The translations under genes and the position numbers were made by a program. Under the pieces are notes generated by a model. The model saw only the letters and a program-made list of their open reading frames with translations, was not told where the DNA came from and searched no databases. From assembly GCA_039980135.1 (NCBI GenBank), contig JBDXCV010000013.1, forward strand, positions 186,001 through 250,000: 64,000 nucleotides of DNA, written 5' to 3'. The DNA is from Alphaproteobacteria bacterium (lineage in GTDB: Bacteria; Pseudomonadota; Alphaproteobacteria; UBA6615). This document shows positions 37,267 through 46,775 of the stretch, one piece after another (positions within the stretch are counted from its first letter, which is position 1; every line of letters starts with the position of its first letter).

Positions 37267-38079
37267 TTAGCCCACAAGCACATCGGTCACGAATTTGACC
37301 CCGGGGAAGGCCAGCGTGATGAGCAGATAGGCGAACAGCACGATGCGTGCGGCACGCCGGCCACGCAGGCCACTCCCGCGGTTGAGCAGCAGCAATCCCC
37401 CGATTATCACGAACGTTGCCACCGACAGGATGGTCTTGTGATCCAGTTCAAAAACCGCGCCGGTCGCGGACAATTGGGTCGCCACCCCCGTCAGCAAACC
37501 GGCCCCGAGCACGATTTCCGCCGCCACCAGAAGCCTGATCTGCAAATGCTCGGCATCGGCGACCGCCGGCAATATCTCTGTCCGGCCAGACACCTTATGG
37601 GCACGCAATGCCCGTTCCTTGAGCCAGATCGCCAGCGCGGCGACGGCGGCGATACTGATCAGCCCGTAGGTGACCAGTGACACGCCGATATGTACCCGCA
37701 GCCACGTCGTCAACAAGCTGCCCGACAAGGGCTGCTCGGGAACGGACGACCATGCCAGCGCGATGAGCGCCAGCAACACCAGATAGGGCAGCAGCAAGCC
37801 GCTCAGGCGGCGCGCGGCCGGCGACAGAACACAGACGCCCAGGTAGATGACCATCGTCGCGGCAATGATCGTCCACAATGTGGCGCTGAACCCCGTACGC
37901 CAGATGCCGCCGGCAACGGAAATATCTAGCGCGAGCGGGCCGACCGTCGCCACCAGTAACAAAATCCAGAACATGGACCCGCCGCCCGGCACGATCGCAT
38001 CACGTCGGCCAAATGGCAGCGCCGCCGCCGGCAACAGCGTCAACAGCGCCGCGAGACCCAATGTGATCGATCCACCCAT
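37267..38079 (-). CDS. CcsA/YpjD-like membrane protein
   Basis: About 270 residues with eight or more membrane helices. The C-terminal half has the cytochrome-c-assembly-family pattern: WLRVHIGVSLVTYGLIS, then DHKTILSVATFVIIGGLLLL and RGRRAARIVLFAYLLITLAF. The two His (in RVHIG and LDHKT) fit heme-interacting CcsA/HemX relatives. No other cytochrome-c biogenesis genes are near; the role (heme handling, or the YpjD-type inner-membrane protein) is open. ATG 38079 is chosen since membrane helices begin there; the frame extends to 38139. Confidence 0.75.
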   Translation of the reverse strand: MGGSITLGLAALLTLLPAAALPFGRRDAIVPGGGSMFWILLLVATVGPLALDISVAGGIWRTGFSATLWTIIAATMVIYLGVCVLSPAARRLSGLLLPYLVLLALIALAWSSVPEQPLSGSLLTTWLRVHIGVSLVTYGLISIAAVAALAIWLKERALRAHKVSGRTEILPAVADAEHLQIRLLVAAEIVLGAGLLTGVATQLSATGAVFELDHKTILSVATFVIIGGLLLLNRGSGLRGRRAARIVLFAYLLITLAFPGVKFVTDVLVG

Positions 38080-38202
38080 GACCCCATCATACGAGGCGCG
38101 CGCGCGCCGGTCACTGGCCGGTGATCGTGCAGGCAACATCGCCCGTCACGCCTGCGTCTGGGTATCTTCCACATTTGCCGTGCCGGATTTCGGCGCCACG
38201 CC

Positions 38203-38231
38203 TTGGCAAGGCACAGGCGGGCGACTAACGT
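38203..38231 (+). promoter_or_regulatory. Predicted ispDF promoter
   Basis: TTGGCA (38203-38208) and TAACGT (38226-38231) are 17 bases apart and 31 bases before the GTG start. They lie in the divergent gap with the CcsA-like gene. A moderate sigma-70-like match. Confidence 0.4.
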
Positions 38232-38261
38232 GCGCCCAGATTTCCACTGGAGTGGCCGAAC

Positions 38262-39437
38262 GTGCCCGAGAACGCGCCCGAAACCGTTGCCCTGATCGTC
38301 GCCGCCGGCCGCGGCGCGCGCATGTCCGGCGACCTGCCGAAACAGTACCAGCATCTGCATGGTCGCCCCATCCTGCGCCATGTGCTCGAGGCGTTCGCTG
38401 CACACCCTGCCATCGACAGGGTACACACGGTCATTCACCGCGACGACGATGCGCGGTTCGCCGACGCCAGCCGGGGTCTGGATCTGGGGTCGTCGGTCGT
38501 CGGCGGCGAGACCCGGCAGGAATCCGTCCGCAACGGCCTGCAAAGCCTGGCTGGGGGAACGCCGCCGGCGCGGGTGCTGATCCACGATGGCGCGCGCCCC
38601 CTCACCTCCCATGCCCTGATCGAACGCGTGATCGGAGCACTGGAAAACGCGGACGGCGCGGTGCCGGCCCTGCCACTGACGGATACGATCAAACGGGTGG
38701 AAGATGACACGATCATCGATACCGTCGATCGCAGCGGCCTGTTTCGCGCGCAAACACCCCAGGGGTTCGGATTCCAGGCGCTGCTCACGGCACATGAGCG
38801 CGCAGCCGGTGACACCAGCTTCACCGACGACGCGGCGATCGCCGAGGCCGCGGGCCTGCGCGTCGCCGTCGTCGCGGGCGAGGAATGCAACATCAAGATC
38901 ACCCACGACGACGACCTGGCCCGCGCGGCCGCCTGGCTCCAGGGCACGCGCGAAACCCGCGTCGGATCGGGTTTCGACGTTCACGCCTTCGGCCCCGGCG
39001 AAAATGTGCGTCTGGGTGGGGTCGATATTCCCCACGACCGCGCGCTGGCCGGGCATTCCGACGCCGACGTCGCGCTCCACGCCCTGACCGACGCCATCCT
39101 CGGCGCCATCGGCGACGGGGATATCGGCTCCCATTTTCCGCCATCGGACCCCCAATGGCGCGGCGCGGACTCGAGCCGGTTCCTCGCCCACGCGGCGGGC
39201 CTGCTGCAACAACGACGCGGCGCGCTGGTCCATATCGACATGACGATAATCTGCGAGGCGCCGCGCATCGGCCCGCACCGCGATGCGATGCGCGCGCGCA
39301 TCGCCGAGATTCTCGAGGTCGATGTCGGCCGCATTTCGGTCAAGGCGACCACCACCGAAGGCCTCGGTTTTACCGGGCGTGGCGAAGGCATCGCCGCGCA
39401 GGCGAGCGTGACCGCTACCGTCGAGACAAGCCCATGA
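38262..39437 (+). CDS. ispDF: Bifunctional IspD/IspF enzyme of the MEP pathway
   Basis: 391 residues, a fusion of two MEP-pathway enzymes. Residues 1-230 are IspD (2-C-methyl-D-erythritol 4-phosphate cytidylyltransferase): VALIVAAGRGARMSGDLPKQY and LIHDGARPL. From about 233 is IspF (MECDP synthase): RVGSGFDVHAF and LAGHSDADVALHALTDAILGA, with metal ligands. IspDF fusions are typical of alpha- and some epsilonproteobacteria. GTG 38262 has GGAG upstream. It overlaps pgpA by 4 bases. Confidence 0.96.
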   Translation: MPENAPETVALIVAAGRGARMSGDLPKQYQHLHGRPILRHVLEAFAAHPAIDRVHTVIHRDDDARFADASRGLDLGSSVVGGETRQESVRNGLQSLAGGTPPARVLIHDGARPLTSHALIERVIGALENADGAVPALPLTDTIKRVEDDTIIDTVDRSGLFRAQTPQGFGFQALLTAHERAAGDTSFTDDAAIAEAAGLRVAVVAGEECNIKITHDDDLARAAAWLQGTRETRVGSGFDVHAFGPGENVRLGGVDIPHDRALAGHSDADVALHALTDAILGAIGDGDIGSHFPPSDPQWRGADSSRFLAHAAGLLQQRRGALVHIDMTIICEAPRIGPHRDAMRARIAEILEVDVGRISVKATTTEGLGFTGRGEGIAAQASVTATVETSP

Positions 39438-39946
39438 CACCCGAAAAACAATCCGACGCCGCCGAACCAAAGGTCGCGCGCATGCTCGCCACATGGTTCG
39501 GCGCCGGTGACCTGCCGGGTGCGCCCGGCACATGGGGCTCGCTCGCTGCGCTTCCTTTCGCTGTCATCGCGGTCATGATCGGCGGGCAGTTCCTGCTGAT
39601 GGCCCTGATTTTCATCGGGTTCGTTGTGGGCGTGTGGGCCAGCGGAAAGCTGGCGTCGTTCCACCGCCTGCAGGATCCCCAGCGGGTGGTCATCGACGAG
39701 GTGATCGGCCAGTGGCTGGCGATTCTGCCCGTGGCGCTCGACTGGCGCTTCTACGTGGTGGCATTCGTCCTGTTCCGTTTCGCCGACATCACCAAGCCAT
39801 GGCCGCTGAAAGACCTCGAGAAACTGCATGGCGGGGTCGGCATTATGGCCGACGATATCGGTGCGGGAGTCTATGCCGGCGTCCTGACCTGGCTCATCGC
39901 CGTCTGGCTCGGAACGGCCGGCACCCTTCCTACCCTGTTTGGATAA
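39434..39946 (+). CDS. pgpA: Phosphatidylglycerophosphatase A
   Basis: 170 residues with the PgpA fold. ATWFGAGDLPGAPGTWGSL at the N terminus, then RVVIDEVIGQW and FRFADITKPWPLKDLEKLHGG, carry the family acidic residues, along with about four membrane helices. It dephosphorylates phosphatidylglycerophosphate to make phosphatidylglycerol. The ATG overlaps the ispDF stop. cinA follows after 3 bases; ispDF-pgpA-cinA is a common alphaproteobacterial trio. Confidence 0.92.
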   Translation: MTPEKQSDAAEPKVARMLATWFGAGDLPGAPGTWGSLAALPFAVIAVMIGGQFLLMALIFIGFVVGVWASGKLASFHRLQDPQRVVIDEVIGQWLAILPVALDWRFYVVAFVLFRFADITKPWPLKDLEKLHGGVGIMADDIGAGVYAGVLTWLIAVWLGTAGTLPTLFG

Positions 39947-39949
39947 CAA

Positions 39950-40447
39950 ATGTTCGATGCCCAACTCCTCCACGACGCCGCCGAACTGCTGGAACTGTGC
40001 CGGCGGGCCAAGATGAAGGTCGCGACGGCGGAATCATGCACCGGCGGCCTGATCGCCGGTTGCCTGACCGAAATTGCGGGCTCGTCGGACGTGGTTGAGC
40101 GCGGTTTCGTGACCTATTCGAACGAGGCCAAGATGGAAATGCTCGGCGTCCCGAAGATGCTGATCACGCTGCATGGTGCGGTCAGCGAACAGGTCGCCCG
40201 CGCCATGGCCGAGGGCGCACTCGCCAAATCCCTGGCGGATATCACGGTCTCCGTCACCGGCGTCGCAGGCCCGGGCGGCGGCACGAAGGACAAGCCCGTC
40301 GGCCTCGTGCATTTCGCCTGCGCCGGACGCGGCCGACCCACCATCGTCCATCATGAAGTCTTTCCCGGCGACCGCGCCGACGTGCGCGATTCAACCGTCC
40401 AGACGGCTTTCACGATCCTGCGCCGCACCGTGCAGGGAGAAAGCTGA
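39950..40447 (+). CDS. pncC: Nicotinamide-nucleotide amidase (CinA C-terminal type)
   Basis: 165 residues. The CinA C-terminal amidase domain alone is present: TAESCTGGLIAGCLTEIAGSSD holds the catalytic Ser/Gly region, and VTGVAGPGGGTKDKPVG and VHFA follow. It deamidates NMN for NAD recycling. The N-terminal MoeA-like CinA domain is absent, as expected of stand-alone PncC. Confidence 0.9.
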   Translation: MFDAQLLHDAAELLELCRRAKMKVATAESCTGGLIAGCLTEIAGSSDVVERGFVTYSNEAKMEMLGVPKMLITLHGAVSEQVARAMAEGALAKSLADITVSVTGVAGPGGGTKDKPVGLVHFACAGRGRPTIVHHEVFPGDRADVRDSTVQTAFTILRRTVQGES

Positions 40448-40504
40448 CCCGGCCACGGCGTCGGGGGACGAGAAAAGCGTACCCTCGAACCGGGCCCCTG
40501 TCCG

Positions 40505-40903
40505 TCAGGCAGATTTTATCAGGCTGAAGCCTTCGTCGAGCCAGCCGGTAATGCCACCGATCATCATTTTCACCGGCATGCCAAGCCGTGCGAGACGGAC
40601 AGCAGCTTTGTTCGCACCATTGCAGTGTGGACCCGCGCAATACACCACGAACAACTTGTCTGCCGGAAACTCGGACATCCGTTCAGGCGTTATTTCCCGA
40701 TGTGGCAGATCGACAGCACCTTCAATATGTCCTTTGGCAAAAGCACTGGCACCCCTGACATCGAGCAGAACAAAATCTGCATCTCCGGTCCCGAGACTCT
40801 CGTGAACATCCCAACAGTCCGTCTCGAATTCAAGCATGGCTTGGAAATGGCGGAGTGCGACATCCGAGGGTGCAGCCTCGGTCTCGGTAACATAAGTGCT
40901 CAT
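40505..40903 (-). CDS. Single-domain rhodanese-like protein
   Basis: 132 residues. Rhodanese fold with FVLLDVRGASAFAKGHIEGAVDLPH and the active-site loop YCAGPHCNGA, where the first Cys is the predicted sulfur carrier. The loop length suits a sulfurtransferase rather than a Cdc25-like phosphatase. An N-terminal stretch of about 30 residues precedes the fold, and no signal peptide is seen. It is convergent with pncC. Confidence 0.85.
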   Translation of the reverse strand: MSTYVTETEAAPSDVALRHFQAMLEFETDCWDVHESLGTGDADFVLLDVRGASAFAKGHIEGAVDLPHREITPERMSEFPADKLFVVYCAGPHCNGANKAAVRLARLGMPVKMMIGGITGWLDEGFSLIKSA

Positions 40904-40988
40904 ATTGTCCTGCTCCTGATGGTTCCAACCAGAACTCTAACGCGGAAAAGGAAATATCGCGGCTTCGGGCCGGGTCAGTAGTGAATTG

Positions 40989-41453
40989 TCATACCGGCCG
41001 ATAGAGTTCGGCCGCGCGTTTCTCGAACGCGCCGACCATGCGGCTGATCGCCTCGTGGAACAGCGCGCCTATCATTTTCTCGAGGATGCGGCTGCGGAAC
41101 TCGAACTCCACATAGAAATCGATCTCGCAGGCACCGTCCTCGCGTGGCACAAAGACCCAATGGTTGCGCAGGAATTTGAGCGGCCCGTCCACATACTCGA
41201 CATCGATCCGGGCGTCCTGCGTGTCGTGCCGCGGGGTCAGCGTAACTTTCGACGTAAACCGTTCGCGGATCAGCTTGAACCCGACCACCAGATCGGACCA
41301 GACGATCTCGCCATCCGGTGTGTCTTCACGCTTGCGATTGCGCGCCGCGATACACCAGGGCAGAAACTCGGGATAGCTTTCGATGTCACCGACCAGCGCA
41401 TAGAGCTGATCGGGGGTATAGGGAAGAACGCGTATTTCCTTGTGGGACGGCAC
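40989..41453 (-). CDS. RatA/COQ10-like START-domain protein
   Basis: 154 residues. Polyketide-cyclase/START fold of the COQ10/RatA family: YTPDQLYALVGDIESYPEFLPWC at the N terminus and PLKFLRNHWVFVP in the middle. COQ10 homologues bind ubiquinone; the bacterial RatA name comes from a reported ribosome-association toxin. The position beside lipA and the pyruvate dehydrogenase genes is conserved in alphaproteobacteria and fits a respiratory role. Confidence 0.85.
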   Translation of the reverse strand: MPSHKEIRVLPYTPDQLYALVGDIESYPEFLPWCIAARNRKREDTPDGEIVWSDLVVGFKLIRERFTSKVTLTPRHDTQDARIDVEYVDGPLKFLRNHWVFVPREDGACEIDFYVEFEFRSRILEKMIGALFHEAISRMVGAFEKRAAELYRPV

Positions 41454-41473
41454 GCTGAAGCGGGTCTTGCCGG

Positions 41474-42442
41474 TCAGCCCGCCGCCGCGAGCTTCGCCTC
41501 GCGGGCATCCCGCAGCTTGGCGAAGTCATCCCCCGCGTGATAGCTCGACCGGGTCAGCGGCGTCGCCGACACGAGCAAAAACCCCTTGCCGCGCGCCATC
41601 TTGGCGTAACCCTCGAACTCGTCCGGCGTGACGAACTTGTCGATCCGGGCGTGCTTCGGGGTCGGCTGCAGATACTGGCCGATGGTCAGGAAATCGACGT
41701 TGGCGGCGCGCAGATCATCCATCACCTGCCCGACTTCTTCACGGGTCTCGCCGAGCCCGACCATCAGGCCGGACTTGGTGAAGATGCTTGGCACCTTGTC
41801 CTTGATCCGGTGCAGCAGATCGAGGCTGGTGAAATAACGCGAGCCGGGGCGGATCGTCGGGTAGAGCCGCGGCACGGTCTCCAGATTGTGGTTGAACACG
41901 TCCGGCGGGTCCTGTGCCAGCACGTCGATCGCGCCCGGCTTGTCCTTGAAGTCCGGCGTCAGAATCTCAATGGTCGTGGTCGGGGCCGATGCGCGCAGCG
42001 CGCGCACGACCTGGCCGAAATGGTCCGCGCCACCATCGTCCAGATCGTCCCGGTCGACCGACGTCAGCACCACATGCTCGAGCGCCATGCCGCCAACCGC
42101 CACCGCGACATTTGCCGGCTCGTTCGGGTCCAGCGGCTTCGGCACGCCGGTTGCCACGTTGCAGAACGCACAAGCGCGCGTGCAGGTGTCGCCCATGATC
42201 ATGATCGTCGCGTGCTTCTTGGCCCAGCATTCACCGATATTCGGGCAGGCTGCCTCTTCGCAGACCGTGGCCAGGTTGAGGTCGCGCATCATCTTGCGGG
42301 TCTCGTGATAGGCCTTGCTGGTCGGCGCCTTCACACGAATCCAGTCCGGCTTGCGCTGGATGGGGTTGTCCGGCCGGTTGCGCTTCTCCGGATGCCGGAG
42401 CGCGGGGTCGGTGCTCTTGTCGCGAACGGGTGTAGAAGTCAT
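41474..42442 (-). CDS. lipA: Lipoyl synthase
   Basis: 322-residue radical SAM enzyme inserting two sulfurs into protein-bound octanoate. The auxiliary cluster Cys are in [12 protein letters not shown], the radical SAM cluster motif is CTRACAFC, and the late RSSYHAGDD Ser belongs to the auxiliary cluster. It starts 3 bases after lpd and so serves the lipoyl domains of the nearby pyruvate dehydrogenase. Length and motifs are standard. Confidence 0.97.
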   Translation of the reverse strand: MTSTPVRDKSTDPALRHPEKRNRPDNPIQRKPDWIRVKAPTSKAYHETRKMMRDLNLATVCEEAACPNIGECWAKKHATIMIMGDTCTRACAFCNVATGVPKPLDPNEPANVAVAVGGMALEHVVLTSVDRDDLDDGGADHFGQVVRALRASAPTTTIEILTPDFKDKPGAIDVLAQDPPDVFNHNLETVPRLYPTIRPGSRYFTSLDLLHRIKDKVPSIFTKSGLMVGLGETREEVGQVMDDLRAANVDFLTIGQYLQPTPKHARIDKFVTPDEFEGYAKMARGKGFLLVSATPLTRSSYHAGDDFAKLRDAREAKLAAAG

Positions 42443-42445
42443 GAA

Positions 42446-43858
42446 CTAGAAATGGATCGTGCGCCCGTAAGCGTCAAGCACGGACTCGTGCATCATTTCG
42501 CTCAGGGTCGGATGCGGGAAGACGGATTCCATGAGTTCATGCTCGGTCGTCTCGAGGGTCTTGGCGATGCCGTAACCCTGGATCAGCTCGGTCACCTCGG
42601 CCCCGATCATGTGGGCACCCAGGAACTCGCCCGTATCGGCATCGAAGATCGTCTTGATCAGACCTTCGGGTTCACCAAGCGCGATCGCCTTGCCGTTGCC
42701 CTGGAACGGGAAGCGCCCGACCTTGATCTTGCGACCGGCCTTCTTCGCGGCGGCTTCGGTCATGCCGATCGACGCCACCTGGGGGCTGCAATAGGTACAA
42801 CCCGGGATGCGGCTGGTGTCGAGGGGGTGAAGGTTTTTCTCGCCGGCCATCTTCTCGACCGCGATGATCCCCTCATGAGACGCCTTGTGGGCCAACCATG
42901 GCGGGCCGGCGACATCGCCGATGGCCCAGATACCCGGCTCGGCCGTCTGGCCCCACTCGTCGATCACGATGTGCGACTTCTCGACCACCACCTTGGTGTC
43001 TTCGAGGCCGATATCCTCCACATTGCCCACGATCCCCACGGCCATGATGACGCGCTCGGTCTCGATATTCTGGAACTTGCCGTCTTTCTCGATCGTCGCG
43101 GTGACCTTGTCCGGCTGCTTGTAGAGCGATTTCACCGATGCCCCGGTGATCAGCTTCATGCCCTGCTTCTCGAACGCCTTGGCAGCGAGGTCGGAAATCT
43201 CCTCATCCTCGACCGGGAGAATACGGTCGAGAACCTCGACCACGGTCACCTCCGCCCCAAGCGTTCTGTAGAACGAAGCGAACTCGATGCCGATCGCGCC
43301 GGACCCGACAACCAGCAATGACTTCGGGAATTCCTCGGGCACCATCGCCTCGCGATAGCTCCAGATCTGCTCGCCGTCAGCTTCCATGCCCGGAATATTC
43401 CTGGCGCGGGCGCCGGTCGCCAGCAGGACATTCTTCGCCGTGACGTCGGCGATTTTCTTGCCGTCCTTCTCCACGACGACCTTGTGCGCCCCGGGTTTGC
43501 CGCCAGCGAGCTTGCCCCAGCCGTCGATCACCTCGACCTTGTTCTTCTTCAAAAGGAAGCCGACGCCCTGGTTGAGCTGGTTCGCGACCCCGCGCGAGCG
43601 CTCGACGACCTTCTTGAGATCGAACGAGACATTATCCGCCTTCAACCCATAGGCTTCGGCGTTCTGCATGTAGTGATAGATTTCCGAGGTGCGCAGGAGC
43701 GCCTTGGTCGGTATGCAACCCCAGTTCAGGCAGATGCCGCCGAGATGGTTGGCCTCGATCACGGCCGCCTTCATGCCCAGTTGGGCGGCACGGATCGCCG
43801 CGACATAGCCGCCGGGCCCGCCGCCGACTACCACCAGATCGAATTGCTTGTCCGCCAT
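42446..43858 (-). CDS. lpdA: Dihydrolipoyl dehydrogenase (E3)
   Basis: 470 residues. N-terminal FAD site GGGPGGYVAA, redox-active CLNWGC disulfide, NAD site VGSGAIGIEFASFYRTLG, and the C-terminal HPTLSEMM with the catalytic His. It reoxidises lipoamide for pyruvate dehydrogenase. It follows pdhC by 55 bases. Confidence 0.96.
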   Translation of the reverse strand: MADKQFDLVVVGGGPGGYVAAIRAAQLGMKAAVIEANHLGGICLNWGCIPTKALLRTSEIYHYMQNAEAYGLKADNVSFDLKKVVERSRGVANQLNQGVGFLLKKNKVEVIDGWGKLAGGKPGAHKVVVEKDGKKIADVTAKNVLLATGARARNIPGMEADGEQIWSYREAMVPEEFPKSLLVVGSGAIGIEFASFYRTLGAEVTVVEVLDRILPVEDEEISDLAAKAFEKQGMKLITGASVKSLYKQPDKVTATIEKDGKFQNIETERVIMAVGIVGNVEDIGLEDTKVVVEKSHIVIDEWGQTAEPGIWAIGDVAGPPWLAHKASHEGIIAVEKMAGEKNLHPLDTSRIPGCTYCSPQVASIGMTEAAAKKAGRKIKVGRFPFQGNGKAIALGEPEGLIKTIFDADTGEFLGAHMIGAEVTELIQGYGIAKTLETTEHELMESVFPHPTLSEMMHESVLDAYGRTIHF

Positions 43859-43913
43859 AGGTTCAACCTCGAAGGTTTCGGCGCACGCAATATCGGCGCC
43901 GGGTCAATTTTGA

Positions 43914-45191
43914 TTACAGGAGAAGCCCGAGCGGCTCTTCGATGAGACCCTTGAGCGCCGCCAGATACTCGGCCCCGATCGCGCCATCGAGCGCGCGATG
44001 GTCTACCGACAAGGTCAGGGACATGACCGTCGCCACAGCCAACTCGCCGTCATGCACCACCGGGCGCTGTTCGCCCGCACCCACGGCCAGAATTGCGCCC
44101 TGGGGCTGATTGATGACGGCATCAAACTGTTTCAGCCCGTACATGCCAAGGTTCGAGATGGAGAAGGTGCCGCCCTGGAACTCTTCCGGTGCCAGCTTGT
44201 TTTCCTTCGCGCGCGCGGCAAGATCCGCCATCTCCGACGAAATCGCCTTGAGACCCTTGCTCTCGGCCCCGCGCACGATCGGCGTGATCAACCCATCGTC
44301 GATTGCCACGGCGACGGAAATGTCCGCCCGCTTGAACAGCCGGACCCCCTCGTCCGACCAGGCCGCATTGGCGCGCGGCACCTCGATCAGCGCCGCGGCG
44401 GCGGACTTGATAATCATGTCGTTTACGGAAATCTTGAATTCGCCGTCCTTGGCCCGGGCATTGAGATTCTTGCGCGCCTCCAGCAGCCGGTCGATCTCGC
44501 AATCCACCGTCAGGTAGAAATGCGGAACCTGCTGCTTGGAGTCCGTCATCCGCTTGGCGATGACCTTGCGCATATTCGACAGCGGCAGCACCTCATACGG
44601 CGCATCGCCCTCGACCGAGGCGGCCGGCGCCGGCGCTGTCGCTCCCGATGCCGCGGACGCGCCCGAGAAGTTCTCGATGTCGTCTTTCACGATACGACCG
44701 TTCGGGCCGGAACCGGTCACCTGGGCCAGATCGATCCCCTGCTGGGCCGCCAGACGGCGGGCCAGCGGGCTGGCGACCACCCGATCACCGGTGCTCGCCG
44801 GCGTGGCCGGTGTCGCGGGTGCGGTCGGTGCAGCAGCCGGTGCCTCGGCTTGCGGCTCGGGCGCTTCGGGCGCGGGAGCAGGGTCATCGCCTTTTGCGGC
44901 CGGTTCCGCACCGCCGGTGTCGAACCCGTCGAGGGCGGAATCATCCTCGCCCTCTTCCAGCAGGATTGCGATAGGTGTGTTGACGGCGACTTCTTCGGCA
45001 CCTTCCGCGATCAGGATTTTTGCGAGGACGCCTTCATCGACCGCCTCGACTTCCATGGTCGCCTTGTCGGTCTCGATCTCGGCTATGACGTCGCCCGGCG
45101 CGACGGCATCCCCTTCGGCCTTGAGCCAGCGCGCAAGATTGCCTTCGGTCATGGTGGGCGACAAGGCGGGCATGAGAATGGAAATCGGCAT
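43914..45191 (-). CDS. pdhC: Pyruvate dehydrogenase E2 (dihydrolipoamide acetyltransferase)
   Basis: About 425 residues from ATG 45191, with GAGGGAAG upstream. It carries one lipoyl domain (lipoyl Lys in [12 protein letters not shown]), an Ala/Pro-rich linker, a peripheral subunit-binding domain ([20 protein letters not shown]) and the acyltransferase domain ending [14 protein letters not shown]. It transfers the acetyl group to CoA. It lies 177 bases after pdhB; the gap holds no credible gene. Confidence 0.96.
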   Translation of the reverse strand: MPISILMPALSPTMTEGNLARWLKAEGDAVAPGDVIAEIETDKATMEVEAVDEGVLAKILIAEGAEEVAVNTPIAILLEEGEDDSALDGFDTGGAEPAAKGDDPAPAPEAPEPQAEAPAAAPTAPATPATPASTGDRVVASPLARRLAAQQGIDLAQVTGSGPNGRIVKDDIENFSGASAASGATAPAPAASVEGDAPYEVLPLSNMRKVIAKRMTDSKQQVPHFYLTVDCEIDRLLEARKNLNARAKDGEFKISVNDMIIKSAAAALIEVPRANAAWSDEGVRLFKRADISVAVAIDDGLITPIVRGAESKGLKAISSEMADLAARAKENKLAPEEFQGGTFSISNLGMYGLKQFDAVINQPQGAILAVGAGEQRPVVHDGELAVATVMSLTLSVDHRALDGAIGAEYLAALKGLIEEPLGLLL

Positions 45192-45368
45192 CAGTGCTTC
45201 CCTCAGGTACAATCTGCAAAACGGTCCGCCGGGATCATATCCCCACCACCGTTTACGCGTGTTGCGACTTGAATGGTCGTTCGCGCCATCCGCGCAACGT
45301 TCTGCTTAAATCGCATTGACTTGCAACTATTCGTGCCAACGCATCGCTGTGATCCGTCACGCACCGCA

Positions 45369-46745
45369 TCAGTCCTTGTAACAAACGCGCTTGGCCGCGG
45401 CCGCGATCTTCTCCGCCTGCGGCAACGCCAGTTTCTCGAGGTTGGCCGCATATGGCATCGGCACATCCTCGCCGGTGACCCGAACGACCGGCGCGTCGAG
45501 ATAGTCGAACGCGTCTTCCATCATTCGCATGCCGATTTCCGCGCCAATGCCGGCAAAGGGCCAGCCCTCTTCCACCGAGACGATACGGTTCGTGCGTTTC
45601 ACGGATTCGACGACGGTCTCGGTGTCGAGCGGCCGAATGGAACGCAGATCGATGACCTCCGCCTCGATGCCCTCCGCGGCCAGCATTTCGGCGGCCTCCA
45701 GGGCGCGACCGACCATCAGCGAAAACGCGGTGATAGTTACGTCTCCACCCGCGCGCACAATTTTCGCCTTGCCGATCGGCACGGTGTAGTCAGCGTCGTC
45801 CGGCACATCGAATGTGGTGCCGTAGAGCATTTCATTCTCGAGGATCAAAACCGGGTTCGGATCGCGAATCGCCGACTTGAGCAGTCCCTTCGCATCCGCC
45901 CCGGAATAGGGCGCGACAACCTTCAGGCCCGGAACATGGCCGTACCAGCTCGCATAGCATTGGGAATGCTGTGCTCCGACGCGTGAGGCCGCGCCGTTCG
46001 GACCGCGAAACACAATGGGCACATCCATCTGGCCGCCGGACATGTAGAGCGTCTTGGCCGCCGAGTTGATGATCTGGTCGATCGCCTGCATGGCGAAGTT
46101 GAAGGTCATGAACTCGACGATCGGACGGAGGCCGTGATAGGCCGCACCGACGCCGATGCCTGCAAAACCCTGCTCGGTAATGGGCGTGTCGATCACCCGG
46201 CGATCGCCGAACTCCTCAAGCAGGCCCTGGCTGACCTTGTAGGCGCCCTGATACTGCGCGACCTCCTCGCCCATCAGGAAGACCTTGTCGTCGCGGCGCA
46301 TTTCTTCCGCCATACCGTCGCGAAGGGCCTCGCGCACCGTCACTTCGACGGTCGGGCCGTCATAGTCGGCCTCGGCGGCGGGTATCGCCGCAACCGGTGC
46401 GGACGGCGCTTCGTCCGCCGCCGCATCCGGAGCAGCCGCAGACTCTTCTGCCGGCGCACTCTCGGCAGCCGGTGCGGCATCACCGATATCCGCAGCGCTC
46501 TCGCCATCCTGCAGGATCACCGCGATCGGCGTGTTGACCGCGACTTCCTCGGTGCCCTCGGCAATCAGGATCTTGCCCAACGTGCCTTCGTCGACGGCCT
46601 CGACTTCCATTGTCGCCTTGTCGGTCTCGATTTCGGCGATCACGTCACCCGGTGCAATGCTGTCACCTTCGGATTTGAGCCAGCGCGCGAGGTTGCCCTC
46701 GGTCATGGTCGGCGAAAGCGCCGGCATTAGTACCTGGATCGGCAT
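45369..46745 (-). CDS. pdhB: Pyruvate dehydrogenase E1 beta with N-terminal lipoyl domain
   Basis: 458 residues. Residues 1-80 are a lipoyl domain ([12 protein letters not shown]) almost identical to that of pdhC. An Ala/Pro/Glu linker and then the transketolase-like E1 beta domain ([39 protein letters not shown]) follow. Fusion of a lipoyl domain to E1 beta is an alphaproteobacterial trait. It lies 30 bases after pdhA. Confidence 0.95.
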   Translation of the reverse strand: MPIQVLMPALSPTMTEGNLARWLKSEGDSIAPGDVIAEIETDKATMEVEAVDEGTLGKILIAEGTEEVAVNTPIAVILQDGESAADIGDAAPAAESAPAEESAAAPDAAADEAPSAPVAAIPAAEADYDGPTVEVTVREALRDGMAEEMRRDDKVFLMGEEVAQYQGAYKVSQGLLEEFGDRRVIDTPITEQGFAGIGVGAAYHGLRPIVEFMTFNFAMQAIDQIINSAAKTLYMSGGQMDVPIVFRGPNGAASRVGAQHSQCYASWYGHVPGLKVVAPYSGADAKGLLKSAIRDPNPVLILENEMLYGTTFDVPDDADYTVPIGKAKIVRAGGDVTITAFSLMVGRALEAAEMLAAEGIEAEVIDLRSIRPLDTETVVESVKRTNRIVSVEEGWPFAGIGAEIGMRMMEDAFDYLDAPVVRVTGEDVPMPYAANLEKLALPQAEKIAAAAKRVCYKD

Positions 46746-46775
46746 ATCAATTTTCCTCCCTGTCCCGCGTCTGGG

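Noticed and set aside
40448-40504. Terminator between convergent pncC and rhodanese genes
   Set aside because: Only scattered C/G-rich complementarity with long loops; no convincing stem or T-run.
45203-45466. 87-codon frame on - in the pdhB-pdhC gap
   Set aside because: It is Arg/Cys-rich, overlaps the end of pdhB and has no ribosome site; it looks like chance.
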